Notes under the pieces: model-generated | What the model was told of the DNA's origin: nothing | What the model saw: the letters and a program-made list of their open reading frames with translations, nothing else | The model's database searches: none | Part shown: one piece after another, positions 1 to 6,337 of the stretch | Layout: each line of letters begins with the position of its first letter | How positions within the stretch are numbered: position 1 is the stretch's first letter | Program-made: the position numbers and the translations under genes | Assembly (NCBI GenBank): GCA_018818365.1 | Contig: JAHISH010000284.1 | Span: 1 to 8,038, forward strand | Length of the DNA: 8,038 nt | From: Candidatus Omnitrophota bacterium | GTDB taxonomy: Bacteria; Omnitrophota; Gorgyraeia; Gygaellales; Profunditerraquicolaceae | Direction: 5' to 3'

Positions 1-24
1 TAATTTACTCTTCACGTCCTCCAT
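1..24 (-). CDS. Possible start of a downstream gene, cut by the window edge
   Basis: An ATG at 22-24 on the minus strand opens a frame that stays open to the window edge and gives MEDVKSKL. An in-frame TGA lies five codons upstream, so this is the first possible start in its frame. A GAGG-like ribosome binding sequence lies about 4 bases before the ATG, slightly close. It would follow the MerR-type gene by 44 bases on the same strand. Eight codons are too few to identify a product, and the call rests only on the start context, so it may be chance. Confidence 0.25.
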
Positions 25-68
25 GATCCCTCTTGCAAGTCATTGTTCTGCAATGATTTTGACCCAAC

Positions 69-353
69 CTAAATCCCGATCAGTTTCTTACGAATCAACC
101 GGAGAGAATAACCCTCTTCGGTGAGCGAGCGTATATGCTTCAGTCTTTTCTCTATGATCTTTCTATCGTAAAATCTGACATTCGCTACCTTTGCTGATAC
201 CGGGAGTAACCCAAAATCAGTATAATGATTGAGTGTCTGGTAGGTGATATGATATTTGCTCTGAATCTCTTTTGCGGAAATACGATTAGGGAATATATTC
301 ACTTTTGAGGTTATGCGGTTTGCACCATTATTCCGTGTTTTCTTTATTCCCAT
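69..353 (-). CDS. Small MerR-type winged-helix DNA-binding protein
   Basis: This 94-residue protein is probably a transcription regulator. Residues 25-50 (RISAKEIQSKYHITYQTLNH and on to GLL) form a MerR-like helix-turn-helix, followed by a wing with RFYDRK near 60-65 and a closing helix with EGYSLRLIRKKL at 80-91. The first 24 residues are basic. The protein ends right after the DNA-binding domain, so the coiled-coil dimer helix and the effector domain of classical MerR proteins are absent. In that it resembles excisionase-like or BldC-like minimal members. The ATG follows an in-frame stop ten codons upstream and has no visible Shine-Dalgarno sequence, only an A-run. It is divergent from the methyltransferase-like gene, and a 9-bp direct repeat array lies in its leader, which suggests autoregulation. 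Its targets cannot be read from sequence. Confidence 0.8.
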   Translation of the reverse strand: MGIKKTRNNGANRITSKVNIFPNRISAKEIQSKYHITYQTLNHYTDFGLLPVSAKVANVRFYDRKIIEKRLKHIRSLTEEGYSLRLIRKKLIGI

Positions 354-377
354 TTTTTGGTCGGGCCGATGCGCCTT

Positions 378-422
378 AAGTTACGCAAGTTACCAAAACT
401 ACAAGAGTTACCGTAATTGCAA
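378..422. repeat. Degenerate 9-bp direct repeats, candidate operator
   Basis: Read on the plus strand in exact 9-base steps from 378: AAGTTACGC, AAGTTACCA, AAACTACAA, GAGTTACCG, TAATTGCAA. The core AGTTAC recurs exactly at 379, 388 and 406, spaced 9 and 18 bases, and the unit between these keeps the pattern weakly. A sixth, poorer unit may continue to 431. The array lies between the minus-strand promoter and the start of the MerR-type gene, where bound protein would block transcription of that gene. The repeats are seen directly; their use as an operator is inferred. Confidence 0.55.
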
Positions 423-450
423 TAGTATCATAAAAGGTTTTTTTTGTCAA
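422..450 (-). promoter_or_regulatory. Sigma70-type promoter for the MerR-type gene
   Basis: On the minus strand a perfect -35 TTGACA (445-450) is followed after 17 bases by TACTAT (422-427), which matches four of six -10 positions. A TGA directly before it gives an extended -10 (TGn). Transcription would begin near 415, leaving a leader of about 60 bases that contains the 9-bp repeats. Confidence 0.65.
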
Positions 451-476
451 TAAAAATATAGGTAAAAAAATAAGTG

Positions 477-505
477 TTGCTTTTTATTTATATGTACTTT
501 ATAGT
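477..505 (+). promoter_or_regulatory. Candidate sigma70-type promoter for the methyltransferase-like gene
   Basis: TTGCTT (477-482) and TATAGT (500-505) are separated by 17 bases. The -10 matches five of six consensus positions, while the -35 keeps only TTG. Initiation near 512 would give a very short leader that starts almost at the Shine-Dalgarno sequence. The surrounding spacer is so AT-rich that chance matches are likely, so this is less certain than the opposing promoter. Confidence 0.4.
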
Positions 506-512
506 ATTAAAA

Positions 513-519
513 AAGGAGG
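513..519 (+). promoter_or_regulatory. Strong Shine-Dalgarno AAGGAGG
   Basis: A full-length AAGGAGG ends four bases before the ATG at 524. It fixes the start of the methyltransferase-like gene and therefore shows that the hydrophobic N-terminal segment really belongs to the translated protein. Confidence 0.85.
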
Positions 520-523
520 CTGT

Positions 524-1456
524 ATGAGTATAAAACGTGTCCGGCTTTGTGTAACAAGAATGCTCTGCGCTATCGCAATAGGATATGTAACCACAGGGAT
601 ATGTGACACACCGCTTTTTGCACAAGAGGCTCCAAAACCAAAAAACTACACCTTCTCAAACGATAATTTCAGCCAACACATACCCATCTGGGAAAAGTAC
701 CTTTCCTCTCTTAAAGGTAAACCCAATCTGAATTACCTCGAAGTAGGCGTCTATGAAGGCCGTTCTTTTGTATGGATGCTTGACAATATCCTCACTGACC
801 CATCTTCTCGCGCCACGGCAATCGATATTTTCCCTGATGACCTCTTGGACCGCTTCAAAGCCAATGTCAAAAAAGCAGGCGCTGATGAGAAGGTCTCCAT
901 CTTAAGTGGCTACTCTTATTCCGAATTAAGAAAGCCCCCTCTGGAGTCCTTTGATATTATTTACATCGACGGCTCGCATACGGGCAATGATGTCCTTGGG
1001 GATGCGGCTCAAAGTTTGCCCCTGCTAAAGGACGGCGGTATCTTGCTATTTGACGATTACGCATTAGCAACTGAGTTCCCGCCGGAGCTAAACGCAAAAA
1101 CCGCCATTGACGCCTTTATTACCGTCAACAGAAATTATATCGATGTGCTTCATAAGGACTGGCAGGTCATTATGAAGAAGCACAAGATCGAAGTCTGGAA
1201 ATATTGGGACCTTGAGAATCATTTCATCCGCATCGGCCCGTACCTTTATTTCGCCATGGAGCGCAAACTCTTTAATTGGGAAACCAAAGAATCCGTTGCG
1301 CTCTCCGAACAAGAAATTGGGTTTATTGAAACGCTGCTTGTCTCTAGGAAGTTCGGGGATTACGAATTTACCGTCGGGAAGGATGTAGCGGATAACGAAG
1401 ATTTTAAAAAGTTCAAAGAGAAACTGAAACTTGATTTTGTTAAAACAATCGAATAA
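524..1456 (+). CDS. Class I SAM-methyltransferase-fold protein with signal peptide
   Basis: The 310-residue product has a Rossmann-type methyltransferase domain at about 67-180, of the Methyltransf_24 kind. The SAM-binding motif I is LEVGVYEGRS (72-81), an acidic residue ends strand 2 (AIDIF, D101), the post-II/III region is IIYIDGSHT (145-153), and a later strand is GGILLFDDY (171-179). The methyl acceptor is unknown. Residues after about 200 are not recognisable. The N-terminus looks like a Sec signal: basic KRVRLCVTR, a hydrophobic run at 13-27 and a possible cleavage site after LFA (31-33). No lipobox is present. An exported SAM-dependent enzyme is odd because SAM is cytoplasmic, so it could instead be anchored with its domain inside, or the fold may serve another purpose. 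It stands alone on the plus strand with its own Shine-Dalgarno sequence and terminator. Confidence 0.8.
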   Translation: MSIKRVRLCVTRMLCAIAIGYVTTGICDTPLFAQEAPKPKNYTFSNDNFSQHIPIWEKYLSSLKGKPNLNYLEVGVYEGRSFVWMLDNILTDPSSRATAIDIFPDDLLDRFKANVKKAGADEKVSILSGYSYSELRKPPLESFDIIYIDGSHTGNDVLGDAAQSLPLLKDGGILLFDDYALATEFPPELNAKTAIDAFITVNRNYIDVLHKDWQVIMKKHKIEVWKYWDLENHFIRIGPYLYFAMERKLFNWETKESVALSEQEIGFIETLLVSRKFGDYEFTVGKDVADNEDFKKFKEKLKLDFVKTIE

Positions 1457-1480
1457 GTAAGATCGCTGCGTGTATTTTCC

Positions 1481-1515
1481 TCCCCCGCACTCATGAAGAG
1501 TGCGGGGGATTTTTT
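1481..1515 (+). terminator. Intrinsic terminator of the methyltransferase-like gene
   Basis: A 12-bp GC-rich stem (TCCCCCGCACTC at 1481-1492 with its exact complement at 1498-1509) closes a five-base ATGAA loop and runs straight into six T residues (1510-1515). It begins 24 bases after the plus-strand stop codon. In the minus direction the hairpin is followed by GGAAAATAC rather than a T-run, so it should work mainly for the plus strand, although it sits only 1 base from the end of the convergent permease gene. Confidence 0.9.
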
Positions 1516-1516
1516 A

Positions 1517-2839
1517 TTACAGAGACTTTCTGGAGAGAAAATAGACAGGGATTCCGCTTAAAAGAATCGCAAAACCGAAAAACGACTGTTTGGGAAAATA
1601 GATTGCGGTATTAATCACCAGGGCTGCACAAAGCAGCAAAAAGATTGCCGGAGTAAATGGATACCCCCACACTTTATAGGGCCTCTCAAGATTCGGAAAC
1701 TTCTTTCGCAAGATAAAAATCCCAGCCATCACCATCCCAAAGAAGAACCAGACGATAATTCCGGTAAAGAAAAGCAAGGTATTAAAACTGCCCCAGGTAA
1801 TAAGGATGGCGCTGATGAGGGCGTTGACTATGATCGCCCGGTGCGGGGTATGGAATCTTCCGTGGACTTTATTAAAAAACCGGAATAACGGATGATCCAT
1901 GCTTGAGGCATAGGTAATCCTGCCGGAGGTAAGGATCATACCGTTAATCGCACCGAACGCAGAAAGCAATACCAGGCACTCAACCACTTTGGTACCTGCG
2001 CTGCCGCATAAAACCTCCATGACTCTGGAGCCGATCAACTCCATTTGCGCAATCTGCCCCACAGGAAAAAGGTATAAATAGACAATATTCATGCCTACGT
2101 AAAGAATCGTAATCAACGAAGCTCCTCCTAAGAGCGCTAAAGGAATCACCCGCTTTACATTATGCGTCTCTCCGGTCACAAACGTATTCTCTTGCCACCC
2201 ACCGAATGTCCATAAAATTGGCACTAACGCTAAAGCCAACAGCGAGAAAATATTACTTCCTTGCGGCAAAGGAATAGGCTTGAAATGGGCGGCATTACCC
2301 TTACCGAGAATAAAACCGACACCCACAATTGCCACAAGAGTGAGAATTTTCCCTGCCGAGAGGATATTCTGTAAAGTCTTTCCTTGCCGTAAACCCCAGA
2401 TATTAATAAATGATAAGAACAGTATCATGATTACCGCGATCGGCTTGACCCATACTGAAACCAATCCTAAGAATGATGCGCAATACTCCGAAAAAACAAA
2501 AGCCACGGATGCAATTGCGCCGGTGCGTATCACCAATACCGAGATCCAGGCATAGAGAAAGCTCACCAAGGGCCCAAAACTCTCCCGTAAATAGACATAA
2601 TCTCCACCCGTCTTAGGGAAGCTTGTTGCTAATTCCGCATAACAGGCGGCGCCGATCAAAGAAAAAACCCCTCCTAGAATCCATGCGAAAAGCATCCATT
2701 CAGGGCTTGGCAGATACCGGGCAACTTCGGCGGGGACACGAAAGATCCCTACCCCGATCACAATTCCCACGATAATCGCAACGGAATCTTTTAGCCTTAA
2801 AACTTTCTGCAGGGAACCAGCCGTTTCAACTTTTGCCAT
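1517..2839 (-). CDS. APC-superfamily amino-acid permease
   Basis: This 440-residue inner-membrane protein has the layout of an amino acid-polyamine-organocation transporter, and about 12 membrane helices can be drawn along its length. Family signs are the glycine-rich break in helix 1 (IGVGIFRVP, 28-36), FPKTGGDYVYLRESFG (74-89) after helix 2, the helix 6 stretch with WTFGGWQ (210-216), and the RPYKVWGYPFTP loop (386-397) typical of LAT/SLC7-like members. The length fits the family. Substrate specificity cannot be read from the sequence; an amino acid or a related amine is expected, with proton or exchange coupling. It is the last gene of the minus-strand run, 16 bases after the radical SAM gene. 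A good Shine-Dalgarno AAGGAG (2847-2852) stands seven bases before the ATG. Why a permease closes a sugar-nucleotide operon is unclear. Confidence 0.88.
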   Translation of the reverse strand: MAKVETAGSLQKVLRLKDSVAIIVGIVIGVGIFRVPAEVARYLPSPEWMLFAWILGGVFSLIGAACYAELATSFPKTGGDYVYLRESFGPLVSFLYAWISVLVIRTGAIASVAFVFSEYCASFLGLVSVWVKPIAVIMILFLSFINIWGLRQGKTLQNILSAGKILTLVAIVGVGFILGKGNAAHFKPIPLPQGSNIFSLLALALVPILWTFGGWQENTFVTGETHNVKRVIPLALLGGASLITILYVGMNIVYLYLFPVGQIAQMELIGSRVMEVLCGSAGTKVVECLVLLSAFGAINGMILTSGRITYASSMDHPLFRFFNKVHGRFHTPHRAIIVNALISAILITWGSFNTLLFFTGIIVWFFFGMVMAGIFILRKKFPNLERPYKVWGYPFTPAIFLLLCAALVINTAIYFPKQSFFGFAILLSGIPVYFLSRKSL

Positions 2840-2855
2840 CGGAAGTCTCCTTCTT

Positions 2856-4307
2856 TTAATGTATAAGAAAACTCTTCACTAAGAATTTTCCCGCGGTAGA
2901 AACTTTTTGCATAAAATCCCTCGGCCCCTTGACCCGTAAAAGCTGGCGAAAAAGATAACGCGGGTGGAAATAATAGCTTAAATAGGCATAGGTCACATAA
3001 TACTCTAATTTCTTTTTCGATAGATGCGGATACGCGATGATCGACTGCTTTGCCGGATCGACGGGAATATAATCCCCATAGCACATCCATCCTTCTTTCT
3101 TTGCCGCATCATAAAATTCAGTCCCCGGGAAGGGATTGGCGATGCTAAAGAGCACATAATCGACTTGAAGTTTGTGCAGATGCGCAAGCGTCTTCTTAAT
3201 AGTATCTTCTGTCTCCACGGGGGTAGCGCCAAAAAGGACATTGAGTTCCACCTGAATTCCGGCGTTGCGCAAAACCTCTACTGCGCGGTCAGTATCCTCT
3301 GCGGTCATATCCTTTTTCATCGCTTTTAAGACCTCATTGTCAAACGACTCGGTCCCCAGATCGACATAGGCGCACCCCGCCTCTTTCATCGCGCGCGCAA
3401 CCCGATCATTAATCTTATCCGGGCGGCATAAGGCCGACCACTCCAACTTCAAGTCTTTTATTCCCTCGCAAATCTTGAGGGTACGCGCGTCATCCCATAA
3501 GAATTCATCGTCTAAAAGTGATACGGATCTAAAACCGAGTGCGGCAATCGCGTGGAATTCGTCGATAACTCTTTGCGCTGAATGTATGCGCGGGGGAGGC
3601 TTCTTCCCGCACCCCTTTTTATGCTCAAGCTCTCGCGCGTAATCCAAAGAAGTCGGCACACAGAACCAGCAGCGCCCGAAACAACCGCGCGAAGCCATTG
3701 CCGCCGTATGCGGGGTCGCATGCAATTTAGGATTGTAATAAGGCGTATGGTCAAGAAGAGTACGGTCAGGAATCGGCAACTGGTCCAAATCAGGAATAAA
3801 CGGGGAAACGGGATTATGTACAGGATTCTTCCCATCGTGAAAAGAAAGGCCTAAGACCGTATCCACTCTCTGCCCTGAAATCAATGCCTGGACTAAATCC
3901 CGAATCACAAACTCAGGCTCTCCTCGCGCGACAAAGGTATCGTTTTTATCTAAATAGACCTGCGGCGCGTAGGTAGGCTGCGGGCCGGTAAAAACACAAT
4001 ACGCATTCCTTCGCAGCGTACGGATGATATCCCTGGCGATCAAATCGGTCTTCTGGCACAAGAAGACCGTATAAAATACATAGACGTCAGAATCGTCCTT
4101 CGCGACAAATTCTCGGAACTGGTTCGGGGTCTTCTTCTGTGCGGCAAAATCGACGATCGCAACCTCATGCCTGAGGTTTTTTAGAATGGTCGCCGGATAC
4201 AACATCGGTAAAAGGGGCAAGAAATAAATATTGTAATTGCACCCGGAGGTACGGTCTACATCATGGGTGCCGTCGAGTACCGGGGGGATAACAAAAGTAA
4301 CCTTCAT
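2856..4307 (-). CDS. B12-binding-domain radical SAM protein
   Basis: This 483-residue protein has two parts. Residues 1 to about 150 form a cobalamin-binding-like Rossmann domain (VYVFYTVFL near 75-83, then FTGPQPTYAP at 106-115 and ARGEPEFV at 127-134), without the classical DxHxxG cobalamin motif, as is common in this group. The radical SAM core follows, with the 4Fe-4S ligands C209, C213 and C216 in the CxxxCxxC motif, DLGTES at 316-321, and NPFPGTEFY (391-399), a stretch often seen in this class. The C-terminal 50 residues are basic. Relatives methylate, rearrange or reduce very different substrates, so the reaction cannot be named. The operon suggests a glycan, lipid or sugar-nucleotide substrate. 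No Shine-Dalgarno sequence is visible before the ATG, so translation may depend on coupling with the glycosyltransferase 23 bases upstream. Confidence 0.88.
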   Translation of the reverse strand: MKVTFVIPPVLDGTHDVDRTSGCNYNIYFLPLLPMLYPATILKNLRHEVAIVDFAAQKKTPNQFREFVAKDDSDVYVFYTVFLCQKTDLIARDIIRTLRRNAYCVFTGPQPTYAPQVYLDKNDTFVARGEPEFVIRDLVQALISGQRVDTVLGLSFHDGKNPVHNPVSPFIPDLDQLPIPDRTLLDHTPYYNPKLHATPHTAAMASRGCFGRCWFCVPTSLDYARELEHKKGCGKKPPPRIHSAQRVIDEFHAIAALGFRSVSLLDDEFLWDDARTLKICEGIKDLKLEWSALCRPDKINDRVARAMKEAGCAYVDLGTESFDNEVLKAMKKDMTAEDTDRAVEVLRNAGIQVELNVLFGATPVETEDTIKKTLAHLHKLQVDYVLFSIANPFPGTEFYDAAKKEGWMCYGDYIPVDPAKQSIIAYPHLSKKKLEYYVTYAYLSYYFHPRYLFRQLLRVKGPRDFMQKVSTAGKFLVKSFLIH

Positions 4308-4330
4308 AATTAAAGAAAGATTTACAGGAT

Positions 4331-4351
4331 TTAATGTTTAATGTTTAATGT
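4331..4351. repeat. Three tandem ACATTAA heptamers at the glycosyltransferase stop
   Basis: On the plus strand TTAATGT is repeated three times without interruption; the minus strand reads ACATTAA three times. It encodes the last residues of the glycosyltransferase (LNIKH) and its stop. Because seven is not a multiple of three, the three TAA triplets fall in three different frames, so every minus-strand frame ends here. A near copy of the core (ATATTAAACATT) lies about 40 bases upstream in the gene, in the same reading frame, where it encodes ILNI. Confidence 0.85.
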
Positions 4352-5371
4352 TTCGCCGACTTCTTTCCTGTTTGACGTGCGGGAAATGTTTAATATTGAT
4401 GGAAAAAACGTTTCTTTCATAAAACCCAACGACCAGGGGATCAACAAATAGATTATTGCCATAGGCACGCGCAGTGCTACTGCAAATGATTGTGTTCTTA
4501 TCCACGCCAATAAGAAGAAAAATGCCAAGACCAGTATCGCTGCGGAGACCACCCCCGATAAAAAGTTGAGCCCTGCCCATGCCGCCACGGCAAGAACCAA
4601 TACAATCAGTGGAATACTAAATCCGGAGATGATATGCATCGGATTGAGCAGTTCTTTATATGCCCTGCCGATGAGAACTCTTCCTATCCCATAACGGTAG
4701 TTCTGCCGCCAGAATCGTTTCGAATAAGAAGATCGGTAGTGCCACAGCTTTGTATCCGGCGTAAAAAGAAAACGATACCCTAAATCCTTCAGGCGTTTAT
4801 TGGTGATCACATCTTCCCCGTCGGTAAAAGACTCCTCAATCGGGAAAACCTTTTCCAGGGCACTGCGGCGGTAAATGGCATTACACCCGGCATTATGACT
4901 TACTTGCCTCACCCGATCAAAGTACCTGCCGTAGGGAGAACCGCCGGTAAAAAGGCTGAAACTAAAAATAAACCCGCAGGCCTTGCCAAAAACAGTTTCA
5001 TCCTCCGGAATAAGGCTAGGGCCTCCTACGCAACAGACCTTCTCATCTTCAAAGTATTTTACAGAGTTCTTAAGCCACTCTCTATCCATCACGCAATCAG
5101 CGTCGGAGAATGCAATCAACTCACCTTTGGCCTCTTTTAAACCGCTGTTGCGCCCTGCGCAAACGCTCTCGCCGCCGGCGTCTATGACGCACGCGCCTAA
5201 TGAAGCAGCGATCTGTCTTGTCGTATCATTCGAAGAGGAATCAGAGATGATAATTTCGTACTTATCCGCGGGGTAATCAAGTTTTTTAAGACTCTGCAGG
5301 CACTGATTGATATACCGTTCGGCATTCTTGACGGGAATAACCACCGATATGAAAGGAAGATCCATCGGCAT
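4331..5371 (-). CDS. Family 2 glycosyltransferase with C-terminal membrane helices
   Basis: The 346-residue product is a GT-A fold inverting glycosyltransferase that probably adds a sugar to a lipid-linked or surface glycan at the inner membrane. It opens with ISVVIPVKNAERYI (8-21), has the nucleotide-contact aspartate D44 in SDSSSND, the metal-binding SDADC (89-93), a GED acidic motif at 185-187 likely to hold the catalytic base, and FWRQNYRYGIGR (220-231) in the place of the QxxRW motif. Two or three hydrophobic segments (about 247-267, 270-290, 297-316) anchor the C-terminus. Two ATG codons lie close together (codons 1 and 3); the first is used here. It starts two bases after the epimerase stop, with only a weak AAAGAAAGAG upstream, so translation is probably coupled. 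Donor and acceptor are unknown. Confidence 0.88.
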   Translation of the reverse strand: MPMDLPFISVVIPVKNAERYINQCLQSLKKLDYPADKYEIIISDSSSNDTTRQIAASLGACVIDAGGESVCAGRNSGLKEAKGELIAFSDADCVMDREWLKNSVKYFEDEKVCCVGGPSLIPEDETVFGKACGFIFSFSLFTGGSPYGRYFDRVRQVSHNAGCNAIYRRSALEKVFPIEESFTDGEDVITNKRLKDLGYRFLFTPDTKLWHYRSSYSKRFWRQNYRYGIGRVLIGRAYKELLNPMHIISGFSIPLIVLVLAVAAWAGLNFLSGVVSAAILVLAFFFLLAWIRTQSFAVALRVPMAIIYLLIPWSLGFMKETFFPSILNISRTSNRKEVGETLNIKH

Positions 5372-5373
5372 TA

Positions 5374-6324
5374 TTATGCGGCTCTTTCTTTAAGCAGGTC
5401 ATCCATCGCTTTTTCAACTGCCTGGCGGGAACCGTAGCGGACATGCCAGCCAAGTTTTTTCATCTTTGTAGGATCTAATAACATCACCGGTACATCTCCC
5501 CTCCATCCCCGCGCGCCTCCGGTATAACGAATTCTAATCTTTTTTTCCGGCCACTTCTTAAGAACTATGCGGGCAATATCCGCAATCAAAATATCATCGT
5601 CAGTCCCCAGATTAAAGATAGAAAACTCTCCTTTTTCTCGTCGCCAGGCAAAGAGTATGCCATCTGCCACATCTTCAACAAGCAAATACGATTTTCTCTG
5701 ACGGCCATTGCCCAGAACCTTTAGGAAACCTTTGTTATTTTCTAGCTTTTTGATAAAGTCGATAAGAATCCCGTGCGTGCCGCGTCTTCCAATGATATTG
5801 GCGAAACGAAAGACCCATGCCTGCATGCCATACATGTGACAATAGGCACTGATCAACCCTTCACACGATAATTTACTTGCCCCATAGACTGAAATAGGGA
5901 TCATCGGGCCGTACTCTTCCGAGGTAGGGCGAACCGCAGGCTCTCCGAATACCGTGGAACTTGAAGCAAATACTATTTTGTTTACGCCGGCACCGCGCAT
6001 TGCTTCCAATACATTATACGTAGCCATAATCCCTTGGGAAAAATCGACATGGGGATTGGTCTCTCCGACCCGTATTTCGGGATTTGCCGCCATATGAAAG
6101 ACCGTATCGACTCCCCGCATGGCACCCTGCAATACTTTACGATTAAGCAAATCTGCTTTGACAAATTTAAAATCCTTCTTCCCCAGATGCGCGGCAATAA
6201 ATTCTTTTCTCCCGGAGCTTAAATTGTCATAGACAATCACGCGGCCGAGTCTTGCCAATCTATCAACCAGGTGGCTCCCAATAAACCCCGCACCGCCGGT
6301 AACTAAATACGTCTTCTTGCTCAT
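5374..6324 (-). CDS. NAD-dependent sugar-nucleotide epimerase/dehydratase
   Basis: This 316-residue cytoplasmic enzyme belongs to the extended short-chain dehydrogenases, near UDP-glucose 4-epimerase (GalE) relatives. The dinucleotide site is TGGAGFIGSHL (9-19), followed by D33 of VYDNLSSG that prefers NAD over NADP. AANPEIRVGE (79-88) is typical of GalE-like bacterial and archaeal members. The catalytic set is SSST (121-124) with Y147 and K151 of YGASK. The length is close to the family's usual 310-340 residues. Within this operon it may act on a GDP-heptose or may supply another hexose such as galactose; sequence alone does not decide. It starts 13 bases after the isomerase stop, with AAGGA (6333-6337) eight bases before the ATG, and runs to within two bases of the glycosyltransferase. 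Confidence 0.88.
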   Translation of the reverse strand: MSKKTYLVTGGAGFIGSHLVDRLARLGRVIVYDNLSSGRKEFIAAHLGKKDFKFVKADLLNRKVLQGAMRGVDTVFHMAANPEIRVGETNPHVDFSQGIMATYNVLEAMRGAGVNKIVFASSSTVFGEPAVRPTSEEYGPMIPISVYGASKLSCEGLISAYCHMYGMQAWVFRFANIIGRRGTHGILIDFIKKLENNKGFLKVLGNGRQRKSYLLVEDVADGILFAWRREKGEFSIFNLGTDDDILIADIARIVLKKWPEKKIRIRYTGGARGWRGDVPVMLLDPTKMKKLGWHVRYGSRQAVEKAMDDLLKERAA

Positions 6325-6337
6325 GACTCTTTTCCTT

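Noticed and set aside
40..60. Small hairpin TCATTG-TTCTG-CAATGA followed by TTTT, possible terminator
   Set aside because: The stem is only six AT-rich pairs and the T-run is four bases in the plus direction, where no gene is seen to end. For the minus-strand MerR gene there is no T-run after it.
444..472. Alternative plus-strand promoter with -35 TTGTCA (444-449)
   Set aside because: The -35 is good, but 16-18 bases downstream there is only an A-run without a recognisable -10. The TTGCTT/TATAGT pair closer to the gene fits better.
1481..1515. Bidirectional terminator for the convergent genes
   Set aside because: The minus-strand side of the stem is followed by GGAAAATAC and not by a T-run, so only plus-strand termination is supported.
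3024..3329. Open plus-strand frame antisense to the radical SAM gene
   Set aside because: The opposite strand is a clear full-length radical SAM protein with its cluster motif. The antisense translation shows no domain-like pattern and no ribosome binding site. The same holds for the other antisense frames around 2280-2555, 3582-3854, 4895-5276 and 6417-6629.
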